This document shows positions 25,982 to 35,573 of a DNA stretch of 64,000 nucleotides, in pieces. Numbering within the stretch: the stretch's first letter is position 1; every line of letters starts with the position of its first letter. The notes beneath the pieces were generated by a model, which did not search any database, was not told the origin of the DNA, and worked only from the letters and a program-made list of their open reading frames with translations. The stretch covers positions 5,537,001 to 5,601,000 of the forward strand of contig NZ_CP103965.1 in the NCBI RefSeq assembly GCF_024970185.1, written 5' to 3'. The DNA is from Pseudomonas sp. N3-W (GTDB taxonomy: Bacteria > Pseudomonadota > Gammaproteobacteria > Pseudomonadales > Pseudomonadaceae). The translations under genes were made by a program, and so were the position numbers.

Positions 25982-26623
25982 TCATGCTCTGACAAAAGGG
26001 TTTTCGCGCATTTCATCGCCCAGACAAGTATCCGGGCCATGCCCGGTGACCACGGTTGCTTCTTCGTCGAGGGTATACAAGCGCTGCTTGATCGACCGCA
26101 CAATCGTGGCCTGATCGCCACCCCACAGATCCGTGCGCCCTACACCGCGACGAAACAACGTATCACCGGCAATCAGCAGCTTAGCCTCTGCAAACCAAAA
26201 GCTCATGGAACCTGGCGTATGACCCGGCGTGTGAATGGCCACGCCACAGCCGCAGGCCAGTTCCTCATCGTCCGCCAGCCAGCGATCCGGGGCCGGAACA
26301 GGTGTGTACGGCACACCGAACATCTGGCATTGCATCTCCAGGTTGTCCCAGAGGAACTGATCTTCTTTGTGCAGGTGCAAGGTCGCGCCGGTTTTCTCCT
26401 TCAATTGACCGGAAGCCAGGAAGTGATCCAGATGCGCGTGGGTGTGGATAATGCTGACCACCTTCAGCCCCAAGGCGTCGAGGCGCGCGAGGATCAGCTC
26501 GTGATTACCGCCCGGATCGACGACGATCGCTTTTTTGGTGATGGGATCGCCGATGATGGTGCAGTTGCACTGGAGCGGGCCGACGGGAAAAGTTTCGCGG
26601 ATGAGAGCGGATTGCGGGGACAT
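25982..26623 (-). CDS. Metallo-beta-lactamase-fold hydrolase (glyoxalase II-like)
   Basis: The 213-residue MBL-fold enzyme has the metal-binding motif HTHAHLDHF at about residues 56-64. Further metal ligands are the His in IHTPGHTPGSMSF, the Asp in LLIAGDTLF and the His in VVTGHGPDT. It is the short YcbL type of hydroxyacylglutathione hydrolase-like protein; the true substrate is unproven. ATG 26623 gives the family N-terminus (SPQSALIRETFPVGPLQCN); ATG 26680 would add 19 atypical residues. Confidence 0.87.
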   Translation of the reverse strand: MSPQSALIRETFPVGPLQCNCTIIGDPITKKAIVVDPGGNHELILARLDALGLKVVSIIHTHAHLDHFLASGQLKEKTGATLHLHKEDQFLWDNLEMQCQMFGVPYTPVPAPDRWLADDEELACGCGVAIHTPGHTPGSMSFWFAEAKLLIAGDTLFRRGVGRTDLWGGDQATIVRSIKQRLYTLDEEATVVTGHGPDTCLGDEMRENPFVRA

Positions 26624-26708
26624 TGGGCGTGCTCGAAAAACAGGGATGGACAATTCTGGCACAAATCCATCCCTTGCCATTTACGCTCATGTGCACAATG
26701 AAAAGACG

Positions 26709-29447
26709 TCAGCCCAATACCCCCAACTCTTTCGCTCGCGCCACTGCCTGTGTCCGTCGTTCAACGCCAAGCTTGCTGTTGATATGGCTGGCATGGGTCT
26801 TGACCGTGTGCAACGAAATGAACAGCTGATCGCTGATTTCCTGATTCGAACAGCCTTGGGCGATCAAGCGCAGCACTGCCAGTTCTCGCGTGCTGAGGTG
26901 TTCAGCTCCGACAGGCGACTCCAGTATCGGGCGCGGGGTAATGGCTGGAAGTTGCTCTAAAAGACTTTGCGCTACGGGCGTCGATACGCCCTGCTGGAGT
27001 TGCGCCCGCAACCAGTCCGGGTGTGCCGCCAGCAGTGTATCGAAGGGTTGCAGCACACCACCGGCCGCAACCTCCAACGCCTGTGCCAATGCTTTACGCG
27101 CTTCGGGCTCACGGCCACCGGCCAGCAACAACGTCACTTTCTGCGCCAGCGCCATCACGCTCAACATCTGCCGGCCCGTTTGCTGGCCATGCTCCAGCAA
27201 CGTATTCAAACGCCCCTCCGCCCGCATCGGTTGCCCTTGAATCACCTCCAACAACGCCTGCTGTAGTTCGATGTGCAGCGGCAGTTGCGGATGAAATTCT
27301 GGTGGCGCGGCCGGACGTTCGCCGTTGTAGGTCTGGCCCAGCCGCGCCAGCCAGGCTTCGGCCAGATCGATGCGCCCCTGGGCCAGCCAGAGTTCGCATT
27401 TGACCAGGGTAATCATCGCCAGGTAGTAGATCGGCGGAACATCCCAGATGTGCATCAGCCGCTCGGCTTCGGCCAGTTCGGCGAAGGCTCTGGCAAACTC
27501 GCCAGTGCTGCCCTCAATCCTCGCAATCACACAGTGGCCGATCAGCACGCTGATATCGCGACAGGCCCGTGCTTCGGACAATCCGGCTTGCAACCGCAAT
27601 CTTGCCGCCTGAGGCTGCAAGCGCATCGACAGCAAGAATCCTTCGTACAGGATCAGCCGCGCCCGTACCGCATAGAGACGTTGCGGCGACAAACCCTGCA
27701 AACGTTGCAGCCCCTGACGGACCTCATCCAGTGAACGTAGAATTTCCCCTCGGGCTTGCAACACCCGAGCGCGGTCGTAGTGAGCCAGCGCCTCGAACAA
27801 AGGATTACCGACGCGCTGGGCCAGTTCCAGGGAGTCTCTGTTCAAGCCCCGCGCACGCCACAAGTCGCCATCGGCAATCGCCAGGTTGGACAAGGTCGAC
27901 AGGCACATCAGACGCTGGCCGTAACGCTTGGCCGGCAGGCTTTCCAGCGCCTCGGTGCAGTACCGCAGCGTCAGTTCCCGATGGCCGCGTCCGCGAGCGA
28001 TGATGCCGCTCAGGGCCAGCCATTGGGCGAGCATGGATTTTTGCGCGGTGGCCGATGGCGCCGGCAGGAAGCGACTCAAGTGATTGGCCAGCTCTTCGGC
28101 GGCGTCCAGCTGACAGGCCAGCCCCAGCGCCCAGCTGTACAACACAATCAGTCGAGGTGTGCTGATCAGCAGGCTGTCGGGCAGGTCCATTTTCCAGCGC
28201 AGCAGCATCCCGATGTTCTGCTCAGCCAGCAGTTGTTCTTCAGAGAGGTTCTGTACCAGGTTGGCGGCAACGTCCAGATGCCCGGCACGCAATGCTTGTT
28301 CTACCGCCTCGTCGAGCAAGCCCTGGCCGTTGAACCAGCGACAGGCGCGCAGGTGCAGACTGGCCGCCGGCACGATCGCCTTTGTGGTCGGCCGGGTGCG
28401 CAGCAAATCGGAAAAGAGATGGTGATAGCGATACCAGTGACCCTGCTCATCCAGCGGCACCAGAAATACCTGGTGCGCCAGCAGGAAGCGCAGGATCTCC
28501 GCACTGTCATGAGCCTCGCGCACGGCGTCGCACAACTCGCTGCAAAAACGTTCCTGAGACGCTGTATCGTAGAGGAAGGCCTGCACCTCGGCGGGCAGGC
28601 AGTCGATGACTTCTTCCAGCAGATAGTCGCGAATCAACCCTTCCCCGCCGTTCAGCGATTGCGCCAGCACACCATCAGTGCCCGCCTCCGACGCTGCCAG
28701 CAGCCAGAAGCGCAAACCGGCGACCCAGCCTTCGCTACGCTGGATCAGGTTTTCCAGCGCCTCGCCACGCAACGAGCTGCTGTGCCGGTCAAGCAGGCTC
28801 AGGGCTTCGTCGTGGGTCAGGCGAAGATCTTGTTCATGCAGTTCGAGCAGTTGCCGCGACAACCGAAGGCGGGCCAGGTGCCAGTCGGGACGCTGCCGGC
28901 TGGTGACCATGACCAGCAGGCCGTCGGGCAGGTGATTGAGGAAGAATTGTAGGCAACGATCCAGCACCGGACCTTGGGCCAAATGGTAATCGTCGAGTAC
29001 CAGCAGCAACGGAGTGCTGACAGAAAGATGCACGGCCAGTTCATCGAGCAGCCCGTCCAGCCACTCTTCGAAGGCAAATGGTTGATGACGCTGCCGCATT
29101 TTCAACAGGCCGAGGGCCTGGCTGCCCAATTGCGGGAAATAGTCCTGCAAGCCTTCGAGCAGCCGTTCAAGGAATCGCCCCGGATCATTGTCCCGTGGGC
29201 TCAATCCCAGCCACAGGCTTTGCCAGTGATCCGGCAGGCCCTGACAGAACTCCACTGCCAGCGAACTCTTGCCGAACCCTGCCGGAGCACTCACCAGCAA
29301 TAGCCGGCCACTGAGCCCGGCACTCAGGCGCTCGCACAAACGAGGCCGCAGTACGTGGCCGTCAGGCAACGGCGGGCGAAAAAAACGCCCGTCCACTGTT
29401 GCGACGCTAATACGTGCAGGACCCGCAATCGGGGACAGATCAGTCAT
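26709..29447 (-). CDS. MalT-like LuxR-family ATP-dependent regulator (LAL type)
   Basis: The 912-residue regulator has an N-terminal STAND-type NTPase (Walker A SAPAGFGKSSLAVEF at about residue 55; LLLVLDDYHLAQG as Walker B). A long helical TPR-like region covers about residues 350-830, and a C-terminal LuxR HTH (STRELAVLRLIAQGCSNQEI, then FISLHTVKTHASHINSKL) ends it. Proteins of this type respond to a small ligand; the DUF1329-DUF1302-acyl-CoA ligase genes directly upstream on the same strand suggest a lipid or aromatic-alcohol signal, as in similar Pseudomonas loci. The gap between them carries a terminator and REPs. Confidence 0.9.
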   Translation of the reverse strand: MTDLSPIAGPARISVATVDGRFFRPPLPDGHVLRPRLCERLSAGLSGRLLLVSAPAGFGKSSLAVEFCQGLPDHWQSLWLGLSPRDNDPGRFLERLLEGLQDYFPQLGSQALGLLKMRQRHQPFAFEEWLDGLLDELAVHLSVSTPLLLVLDDYHLAQGPVLDRCLQFFLNHLPDGLLVMVTSRQRPDWHLARLRLSRQLLELHEQDLRLTHDEALSLLDRHSSSLRGEALENLIQRSEGWVAGLRFWLLAASEAGTDGVLAQSLNGGEGLIRDYLLEEVIDCLPAEVQAFLYDTASQERFCSELCDAVREAHDSAEILRFLLAHQVFLVPLDEQGHWYRYHHLFSDLLRTRPTTKAIVPAASLHLRACRWFNGQGLLDEAVEQALRAGHLDVAANLVQNLSEEQLLAEQNIGMLLRWKMDLPDSLLISTPRLIVLYSWALGLACQLDAAEELANHLSRFLPAPSATAQKSMLAQWLALSGIIARGRGHRELTLRYCTEALESLPAKRYGQRLMCLSTLSNLAIADGDLWRARGLNRDSLELAQRVGNPLFEALAHYDRARVLQARGEILRSLDEVRQGLQRLQGLSPQRLYAVRARLILYEGFLLSMRLQPQAARLRLQAGLSEARACRDISVLIGHCVIARIEGSTGEFARAFAELAEAERLMHIWDVPPIYYLAMITLVKCELWLAQGRIDLAEAWLARLGQTYNGERPAAPPEFHPQLPLHIELQQALLEVIQGQPMRAEGRLNTLLEHGQQTGRQMLSVMALAQKVTLLLAGGREPEARKALAQALEVAAGGVLQPFDTLLAAHPDWLRAQLQQGVSTPVAQSLLEQLPAITPRPILESPVGAEHLSTRELAVLRLIAQGCSNQEISDQLFISLHTVKTHASHINSKLGVERRTQAVARAKELGVLG

Positions 29448-29610
29448 GGCCGGCTCTTGTTTGAATGGCTGTTGGCGGCGTTGCAGATGTCCGCAGACTA
29501 GCGGTAAACGAAGAGGGTTTGAAGGTTATTGCTACAAATGGCTACAAAAAGACTACCAGCAGATGTATCAACTCAATGTTGGGTTTCAACCGGTGGACCG
29601 TGTTGCCCTC

Positions 29611-29696
29611 TTCGCGAGCAAGCCCGCTCCCACAGGAGAAAGCGTTCCTCCATACGAATACGGTCAAATGTGCGAGCGAGCCTGCTCGCGAAGAGG
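29611..29696. repeat. REP doublet, family A
   Basis: Inverted arms related to TTCGCGAGCAAGCCCGCTCC and GCGAGCGAGCCTGCTCGCG flank about 35 bases upstream of the MalT-like regulator gene. The remainder of 29448-29786 holds only this and the following terminator. Confidence 0.88.
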
Positions 29697-29728
29697 CCAT
29701 CAGAACCACCGAATATCTCAAGCCGCAC

Positions 29729-29763
29729 AAAAAAACGCCCCGAACCAGTCGGGGCGTTTTTCG
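29729..29763 (-). terminator. Terminator after the DUF1329 gene
   Basis: An AAACGCCCCGA stem pairs with TCGGGGCGTTT around a five-base loop, with an A-run before and a T-run after; it would stop minus-strand transcription of the DUF1302-DUF1329 pair. Confidence 0.85.
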
Positions 29764-29786
29764 AGGATGCGGCCTCTGGTTACAGC

Positions 29787-31151
29787 TTAGCGAATGCCAT
29801 CCTGACCCAGGTTGCCCGGCTGGAATTCACTTTTGGTGGCAGAAAAGCCGAAGTCATAGGCCTGTTTCTCTTCGTTCTTCATGCCCAGTGCCAGGTAGCG
29901 GCCCGATTGCAGGTCGTACAGCACTTCCAACGCGTACCACGGCACTTGCTTGTCGTAGTAGTCCTCGGCATGCGCCTCTGCCACACGCCACAACTGACCG
30001 CGACCGTCGTAGTGGTCGATGACCGCTGCTTGCCAAGTATCTTCGTCGATGAAGAAGTCACGCTTGGCGTAGATGTGACGCTGGCCTTCCTTCAAAGTCG
30101 CCACCACATGCCAGACGCGACGCAACTCGTAACGAGTCAGGTCCTGGTTGATATGGCCGGCCTTGATGATGTCGGTGTACTTGAGGTTCGGCGAGTCGAT
30201 CTTGTAGCTGTCGGAGGCAATGTACATCTCTTTCTTGCCTTCGAGTTTCCAGTCATAGCGATCCGGCGCACCGTTGTACATGTCCAGGTTGTCGGATGTA
30301 CGCAGGCCATCCGCTGCGGTTCCCGGACCGTCATAGGACACTTGCGGTGCCTGACGCACACGGCGCTGGCCAGTGGCGTATACCCAGGCCTTGCGTGGCT
30401 CCTTCACTTGGTCGAGCGTTTCGTGCACCAGCAACACAGTACCTGCCAGACGGGCCGGCGCGGTCACTTTCTGTTTGAAGTAAAACAGGATATTGCCCGG
30501 ATTTTTCGGGTCGTAGTCCTTCATCTTGTCGCGGAACACGAACTGGTCCTGGAAATACACCAGGCTGAACGAGCCGTTCGTCTGTGGTGTCGCCTGAGTC
30601 ACAAGACGGGTCACGCTGCCACCGCGATAGCGGGTGATGTGGTTCCAGATGACTTCCAGACCGCTTTTCGGAATCGGGAACGGTACAGCGGTTTCGAAGT
30701 TTTCCAGACCGTTGCCACCGGCGACCAGGTTGGTCGTCGTGGCATTTCTCCTGATGGCGGCGAACACGTCATCCGGCACGGTGGAACCGCGATGGGACGG
30801 GTAGACCGGCATCTTGAAGGTGTCCGGGTAGCGCTTGAACATTGCGTACTGGCCCGGAGCAAGCTTGTCCTTATATTGCTCGACGTTTTGTGCCGTGATG
30901 GTGAACAGCGGCTTTTCGCTGCCGTACGGATCGGACAGGAAGCCTCGACTGTCGACTGTGCCGGCATTTTTTGCCAGTGGTTTCCAGGCCGGGATCGAGC
31001 CGTCGGCGTTACCCGCCATTTCGGCCCCCATCGGCGTCAGGCTTTTGCCCAGCTTGTCGGCTTCGGCAGCAGGGACCGCCGCCATGACACCACTGGCCAG
31101 CAGCGAAAGCCCCAGAACACCGGCGTGGAACAGACTCTTTGTTATTTTCAT
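29787..31151 (-). CDS. DUF1329 domain-containing exported protein
   Basis: The 454-residue secreted protein has a Sec signal (LFHAGVLGLSLLASGVMAAVP). The rest is the DUF1329 domain, with typical stretches EADKLGKSLTPMGAEMAGNA, NGSFSLVYFQDQFVFRDKM and YIASDSYKIDSPNLKYTDII. These proteins are LolA/LolB-like in fold and are nearly always encoded beside DUF1302 proteins, often with RND/MMPL exporters or acyl-CoA enzymes. A role in moving a lipid-like compound between membranes is generally suggested. Here no MMPL gene is adjacent. Confidence 0.88.
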   Translation of the reverse strand: MKITKSLFHAGVLGLSLLASGVMAAVPAAEADKLGKSLTPMGAEMAGNADGSIPAWKPLAKNAGTVDSRGFLSDPYGSEKPLFTITAQNVEQYKDKLAPGQYAMFKRYPDTFKMPVYPSHRGSTVPDDVFAAIRRNATTTNLVAGGNGLENFETAVPFPIPKSGLEVIWNHITRYRGGSVTRLVTQATPQTNGSFSLVYFQDQFVFRDKMKDYDPKNPGNILFYFKQKVTAPARLAGTVLLVHETLDQVKEPRKAWVYATGQRRVRQAPQVSYDGPGTAADGLRTSDNLDMYNGAPDRYDWKLEGKKEMYIASDSYKIDSPNLKYTDIIKAGHINQDLTRYELRRVWHVVATLKEGQRHIYAKRDFFIDEDTWQAAVIDHYDGRGQLWRVAEAHAEDYYDKQVPWYALEVLYDLQSGRYLALGMKNEEKQAYDFGFSATKSEFQPGNLGQDGIR

Positions 31152-31179
31152 ATGTGTGTTCGTCCTGAAAAAACTGTGC

Positions 31180-33069
31180 TTAGAAGTTCACGCCAACGCT
31201 GAGGGCAACGAAATCGCGATCATCCACCGTGCTGTAGCTACCACCAAAGAAGTTGGTGTAGTTCAGGCTCGCTGTGTAGGTGTTCTGATACTCGGCATCA
31301 AGCCCAAGGCTGATTGCCTTGCGACCTTCTTCGAAGTTACCGCCAGGACCTGGGGAGTAACCCTTGACGTCATGGGACCAGGCCACGTTCGGCTTCAGGT
31401 TCACGCCGGCAAAGACGTCGCTGTAATCCCAGATGGCACGACCGCGATAACCCCAGGAAGTGGCTGTGGTGAAACCGTCGTTGTTGCAGTTGCTGCTTTG
31501 GTTGCTGGTTGATGCACCCGCCCCGGCACCTGCGATGGTGGACGCGTTGAGGATTTGCGAGCAGGTGTTAAGGCCGCCGGTGGAAGGCAGTTCACCCGGG
31601 CCGAAGACCGGGTCGCGACCGTAACGAGCGTCGGACTTGCTTTCCAGGCCGCCGACGTGGGTCACACCGACCTCACCGACCAGGGTCAGACGGTTGGCGC
31701 CCATGACCTGATCGAAGAAGTGCGTCAGGGTGGTCTGGAGCTGGGTGATTTCCTTGCGGTTATAGCCGTGCAGGTCCTGACCCGGAACGCCGCTGAGGAT
31801 CGAGGCGTTGGTCAGCGCACCGCCCAACGGGCGCACACCGGCGAACAGGATATCGGTGGAGTTCAACTGCACCGGCGCGTTCGGCCGGTAGCTGACCTCA
31901 CCGCTCCACGCCGTACCGGTAGGCAGGGTGGTGGAGAAGCTCAGGCCGTACAGGCGAATGTCTTCAGGATATTCGATGAAATACTCGGAGTTACCCGCCA
32001 CCACCAAAGGCCCCAGCGCCTGGAACGGGCCTGGGAGCGCCTTGACACCGTTATAGACCGACTGTGGCGCGCCCGTGGCACTGAAGATCGGCGCACGGCT
32101 GTGGTAGTTCATGAAGTAGGCACCGAATTCGGTGGCCAGCGGATCGAACATGTACTTGGCGGAAACACCCCACTGCCCGCTGTCTCGTGCGTTGCGGTTA
32201 GGGGCTCGGCGTACCAGGACGCCTTCGTCGTTGACGTCGACATTGGCAGCGGCCAATGGGCCGAGCGCCACGGCTGGAATCGTCGACTGCTTGTTCAGTA
32301 CCCGCAGGTTATCGTCGCAACCGGTGGTCACAATGTCCGGCTGCGAGAAGAACGTGCCGCAGTTGTCGGTCACGGTCTTTTGCCAGTCAAGCTGATAGAA
32401 GCCCTCGGCGGACAGGTTTTCGGTCAGGCTTTGGGACACGTAGAACATGTTGACCGGGATCAGGCCTTCCTTGATCTCGGCACCCGGACGGCGGAATGCA
32501 GATACGTCGATGGGATTGATCGAGTTGATGCCGCCGCCGATGAAAGTACTCTCGCCCCAGTTCACCACCTGCTTGCCCAGACGCACCGAACCCGGCTCAT
32601 CGGCAATGGAGTAGTTGTGGTAAACGAAGGCGTCGAGGATCTGGCCACCCGAAGACTTGGCGGCTTCATCGCGGTGATCGTTGCTGACGTTCTTGAAGTC
32701 CAGGTCCTGGTTCTGCAGCGCGAAGTCGTACCAGTATTTGCCCCGTACGAAGACACCGGTGTCGCCGTATTTCAACTCAAGGTCATGGATACCCTTGAAG
32801 ATCTTCGAGAAGGCTTCCCCGCTCTTGAAGTTCAAGTGACCGTCATCGGAGGTCTGGGACAGGCCCTTGCCACCGTTGTTGACGCCAATGAGGTCCTTGT
32901 TCGGCTGCTGGGTCGAAATACTCATGCCCAGGGAGAGCGAAGAATCGAACTGACCTTCTATTTCACCGATGTTGAAACTGACGCCGAATGCAGGCCCGGC
33001 GAGCGTAGAGGCGAGACTGACTGCCAGAGGCAGTTTTGCCCGGCGCCAGAACTTGTTTACTGATGTCAT
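31180..33069 (-). CDS. DUF1302 domain-containing outer-membrane protein
   Basis: The 629-residue protein begins with a signal peptide (AKLPLAVSLASTLAGPAFGVS), followed by alternating beta-strand-like sequence and an aromatic final segment (VALSVGVNF), as in an outer-membrane barrel. DUF1302 proteins resemble FadL-like or porin barrels and are thought to take part in lipid or hydrophobic substrate passage. I placed the start at ATG 33069, behind GGAGTAGCG; the frame is open for 34 more codons upstream but those lack a site and a signal. It is upstream of the DUF1329 gene, 28 bases apart. Confidence 0.88.
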   Translation of the reverse strand: MTSVNKFWRRAKLPLAVSLASTLAGPAFGVSFNIGEIEGQFDSSLSLGMSISTQQPNKDLIGVNNGGKGLSQTSDDGHLNFKSGEAFSKIFKGIHDLELKYGDTGVFVRGKYWYDFALQNQDLDFKNVSNDHRDEAAKSSGGQILDAFVYHNYSIADEPGSVRLGKQVVNWGESTFIGGGINSINPIDVSAFRRPGAEIKEGLIPVNMFYVSQSLTENLSAEGFYQLDWQKTVTDNCGTFFSQPDIVTTGCDDNLRVLNKQSTIPAVALGPLAAANVDVNDEGVLVRRAPNRNARDSGQWGVSAKYMFDPLATEFGAYFMNYHSRAPIFSATGAPQSVYNGVKALPGPFQALGPLVVAGNSEYFIEYPEDIRLYGLSFSTTLPTGTAWSGEVSYRPNAPVQLNSTDILFAGVRPLGGALTNASILSGVPGQDLHGYNRKEITQLQTTLTHFFDQVMGANRLTLVGEVGVTHVGGLESKSDARYGRDPVFGPGELPSTGGLNTCSQILNASTIAGAGAGASTSNQSSNCNNDGFTTATSWGYRGRAIWDYSDVFAGVNLKPNVAWSHDVKGYSPGPGGNFEEGRKAISLGLDAEYQNTYTASLNYTNFFGGSYSTVDDRDFVALSVGVNF

Positions 33070-33415
33070 CGACGCTACTCCATGTGCATTATTGTTATGG
33101 CATTGAGCACTTTTAAAAACGCTGAGGGTGACCGGAAGCCAAGGCGTCCCGAATTCACTCCAAAGTTGCATCGCCCCGTTTTGTGCGTTTGCCCCGTTCT
33201 TAAAAATCCTTGACGGACTATAGCCAGCAGGTAGTACGACTTGATCCCTCTAAAGTGTGATTTGCAGCTGCCGGCCACTCTGGAACAGTCCTTTCGCCAG
33301 TCCGACACATGTCGGCACGGCAAGGATGGCTGAAAATTCGAATTTCACAAGCCAAGCGCTTGCTTGGTGGGGCTGGCGTGTCCTGCCGGGCACGCCAGTG
33401 AACATCGGGGAGCGC
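33070..33415. other. Intergenic region upstream of the DUF1302 gene
   Basis: No gene is seen here. A palindrome CCAAGCGCTTGCTTGG lies at about 33350-33365 after the acyl-CoA ligase stop and may form a weak hairpin, without a T-run. The rest should hold the promoter for the DUF1302-DUF1329 pair. Confidence 0.4.
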
Positions 33416-35098
33416 TTAAAGCGTCGAGAGGAAGGTGCTGTTGTTGGCCTGCCATTCGGTGATGTCGAGGCGGATACGCTTCTTGTCGAGTTTGCCGACG
33501 CTGGTCTTGGGAATTTCCGTAACAAGGGCGATCTGGCTCGGGATCGCCCACTTGCTCAGGTGCCCCAATTCGACGAACGGCTTGAGGTGTTCCTTCAGCT
33601 CCCTGGCCCCGATCTCATAGCCCTCGCGGATCACCAGCAAGGCAAACGGGCGCTCGCCCCACTGCGGATCGGCGATGCCTACCACTGCTACTTCGCGTAC
33701 CGCGACGTGCCTGCTGATCAGGTCTTCCAGGTCCAGGGACGAGATCCACTCGCCGCCGGTCTTGATCACGTCCTTGATCCGGTCACGGATGTCGATCACG
33801 CCCATGCTGTCGAGCGTCGCCACGTCGCCGGTGTGCAACCAGCCGCCAGCCCAGAGCTCGGCGCCTTTGAGTGGTTCGTTGAAATAGCCTTCGGTGAGCC
33901 ACGGTGCACGCAGTACCAGCTCGCCCTGGGTCTCGCCATCGGCGGGCAGGAAGTTGCCCTCGCCATCGACAATCGCCGCCTCTACCAAAGGTCCCGGCAC
34001 ACCGGCCTTGATCCGGTAAGTGGTGCGTTCGTCTTCGGTGCCGGCCATCAACTCGTCATTGAGGTGCGCGCAAGACACCAGCGGCCCGGTTTCCGACATG
34101 CCGTAGGCGGCGGTCAGCTGGATGCCCCTGGCCTTGGCCGTTTCGTAGAGCGTGCGGTTCAGCGCACTGCCGCCAATGACGATTTTCCAGCCGCCAAAGT
34201 CGGTGCCCTGAGCCGCCTTGGTGTTGAGCAGCATTTGCAGGATGGTCGGTACACAATGAGAAAAGGTGACCTTCTCCTTGCGCCACAACTCCACCAGGAA
34301 TTCCGGGTCGTAGCGACCGGGGTAAACCTGTTTGAGCCCGAGCATCGTCGCCACATACGGCAGGCCCCACGCGTGCACATGGAACATCGGCGTGATCGGC
34401 ATATAGACATCGTTGGTGCCCAGCAGCCGCACGCTATCGATGGAGCCCATGATCGTCGCCACGCCCATGGTGTGCAGCACCAGTTGGCGGTGGGTGAAGT
34501 ACACGCCTTTGGGGTTGCCGGTGGTGCCGGTGGTGTAGAACGTGGTGGCGACGGAGTTTTCGTCGAAGTCCTGGAAGTCGTACTGCGGGCTCGCGGCGGC
34601 CAGCAGTTGCTCATACTCGCCGACCAGATTCGGCAGATCAGCGGTCTTGTCCGGCAGATCGGTCAGCAGCAGGGTTTTCTCGACGGTGGTCAGGTGCCCG
34701 GCAATCGCTTGATAAAGGCCCACGAACTCGCTGTTGACCAGCACGAAGCGGTCCTCGGCGTGGTTCATGGTGTAGAGAATCTGTTCCGGCGACAGGCGCA
34801 CGTTAATGGTGTGAATCACCGCGCCGATCATCGGGATGGCAAACATGCATTCCAGGTAGCGATGGCTGTCCCAGTCCATCACCGCCACGGTATCGCCCGC
34901 CTTGACCCCGGCCGCCGTCAGTACGTTGGCCAGCCGCGCGACACGCTCGATCAAGGTCGGATAGCTGTAGCGCAACTGGTCGCGGTAGATGATCTCGCGG
35001 GTTTTTTCGTAACGAGCGCCGGACATCAGCAGTCGTTTAATCAGCAGCGGATACTGGTAGGCGCCTTCGGCGGGCGGAATAACGCGAGTCTGCAACAT
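33416..35098 (-). CDS. Fatty acid-CoA ligase (AlkK-like)
   Basis: The 560-residue adenylate-forming enzyme activates a carboxylic acid to its CoA ester through an acyl-AMP intermediate. The AMP-binding P-loop TTGTTGNPKGVYFTHRQ lies at about residues 185-200, then MFHVHAWGLPY, the A5 motif YGMSETGP, A7 GWLHTGDVA, A8 RIKDVIKTGGEWISSLDLE and the catalytic Lys near the end in PKTSVGKLDKK. The length fits the medium-chain AlkK subgroup. It lies upstream of, and on the same strand as, the DUF1302-DUF1329 genes and their MalT-like regulator. Chain-length preference cannot be told. Confidence 0.9.
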   Translation of the reverse strand: MLQTRVIPPAEGAYQYPLLIKRLLMSGARYEKTREIIYRDQLRYSYPTLIERVARLANVLTAAGVKAGDTVAVMDWDSHRYLECMFAIPMIGAVIHTINVRLSPEQILYTMNHAEDRFVLVNSEFVGLYQAIAGHLTTVEKTLLLTDLPDKTADLPNLVGEYEQLLAAASPQYDFQDFDENSVATTFYTTGTTGNPKGVYFTHRQLVLHTMGVATIMGSIDSVRLLGTNDVYMPITPMFHVHAWGLPYVATMLGLKQVYPGRYDPEFLVELWRKEKVTFSHCVPTILQMLLNTKAAQGTDFGGWKIVIGGSALNRTLYETAKARGIQLTAAYGMSETGPLVSCAHLNDELMAGTEDERTTYRIKAGVPGPLVEAAIVDGEGNFLPADGETQGELVLRAPWLTEGYFNEPLKGAELWAGGWLHTGDVATLDSMGVIDIRDRIKDVIKTGGEWISSLDLEDLISRHVAVREVAVVGIADPQWGERPFALLVIREGYEIGARELKEHLKPFVELGHLSKWAIPSQIALVTEIPKTSVGKLDKKRIRLDITEWQANNSTFLSTL

Positions 35099-35245
35099 AA
35101 GAATCCCTTTTCTGACTGCACGGTGTTGGCTGTAGAGGTAAGCACTCTAGAGCCCTTATACCCTAGCCAAATCAGTCAAAGGAATGATTTGCAGAGCCGT
35201 ACAAATGCTAGCTTTGCGCCAGCATTTTCCGGTTTTCCTCCATGA

Positions 35246-35400
35246 TCAGGCGATCTGTCCTACAGCAGTCTCGGACGGTGTCCGTGGGAAAACCAGTGCT
35301 GCCACGAAGGTCAACGCCCCAAACCCCGCCAATATCAGGTAAAGCCCTACAAAACCTTGGCGCGGTTCGACGAATGAAATCAGCGGAATCGCTGTCGCGC
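35246..35400 (-). pseudogene. Remnant of an MFS-type transporter C-terminus
   Basis: The minus-strand frame ending at 35246 encodes a C-terminal membrane helix with MFS character (FVGLYLILAGFGALTFVAAL) and a polar tail. Homology-like sequence stops near 35400, where the frame turns into non-protein sequence. From about 35395 the plus strand holds another hydrophobic stretch (GWAVIALGAASMFVVRGL) that ends without a proper frame. The two look like the joined scraps of two decayed transporter genes. The region 35099-35573 holds no intact gene. Confidence 0.4.
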
Positions 35401-35573
35401 TGGCATTCGGCCTGGCGTATGTGGACGGCTGGGCGGTGATTGCGCTGGGGGCGGCCTCCATGTTCGTGGTGCGAGGGTTGCCAATTTCGTCGCGCCGCAA
35501 TGGCAATCCCTCAAAAGATCGCAGCCTGCGGCAGCCCCTGCGGGTTTGCGTCGTCCGGCAGGGCGGTGTTTTA

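Noticed and set aside
33257..35245. 662-codon frame antisense to the acyl-CoA ligase gene
   Set aside because: It mirrors the whole AMP-binding enzyme, which has every expected motif.
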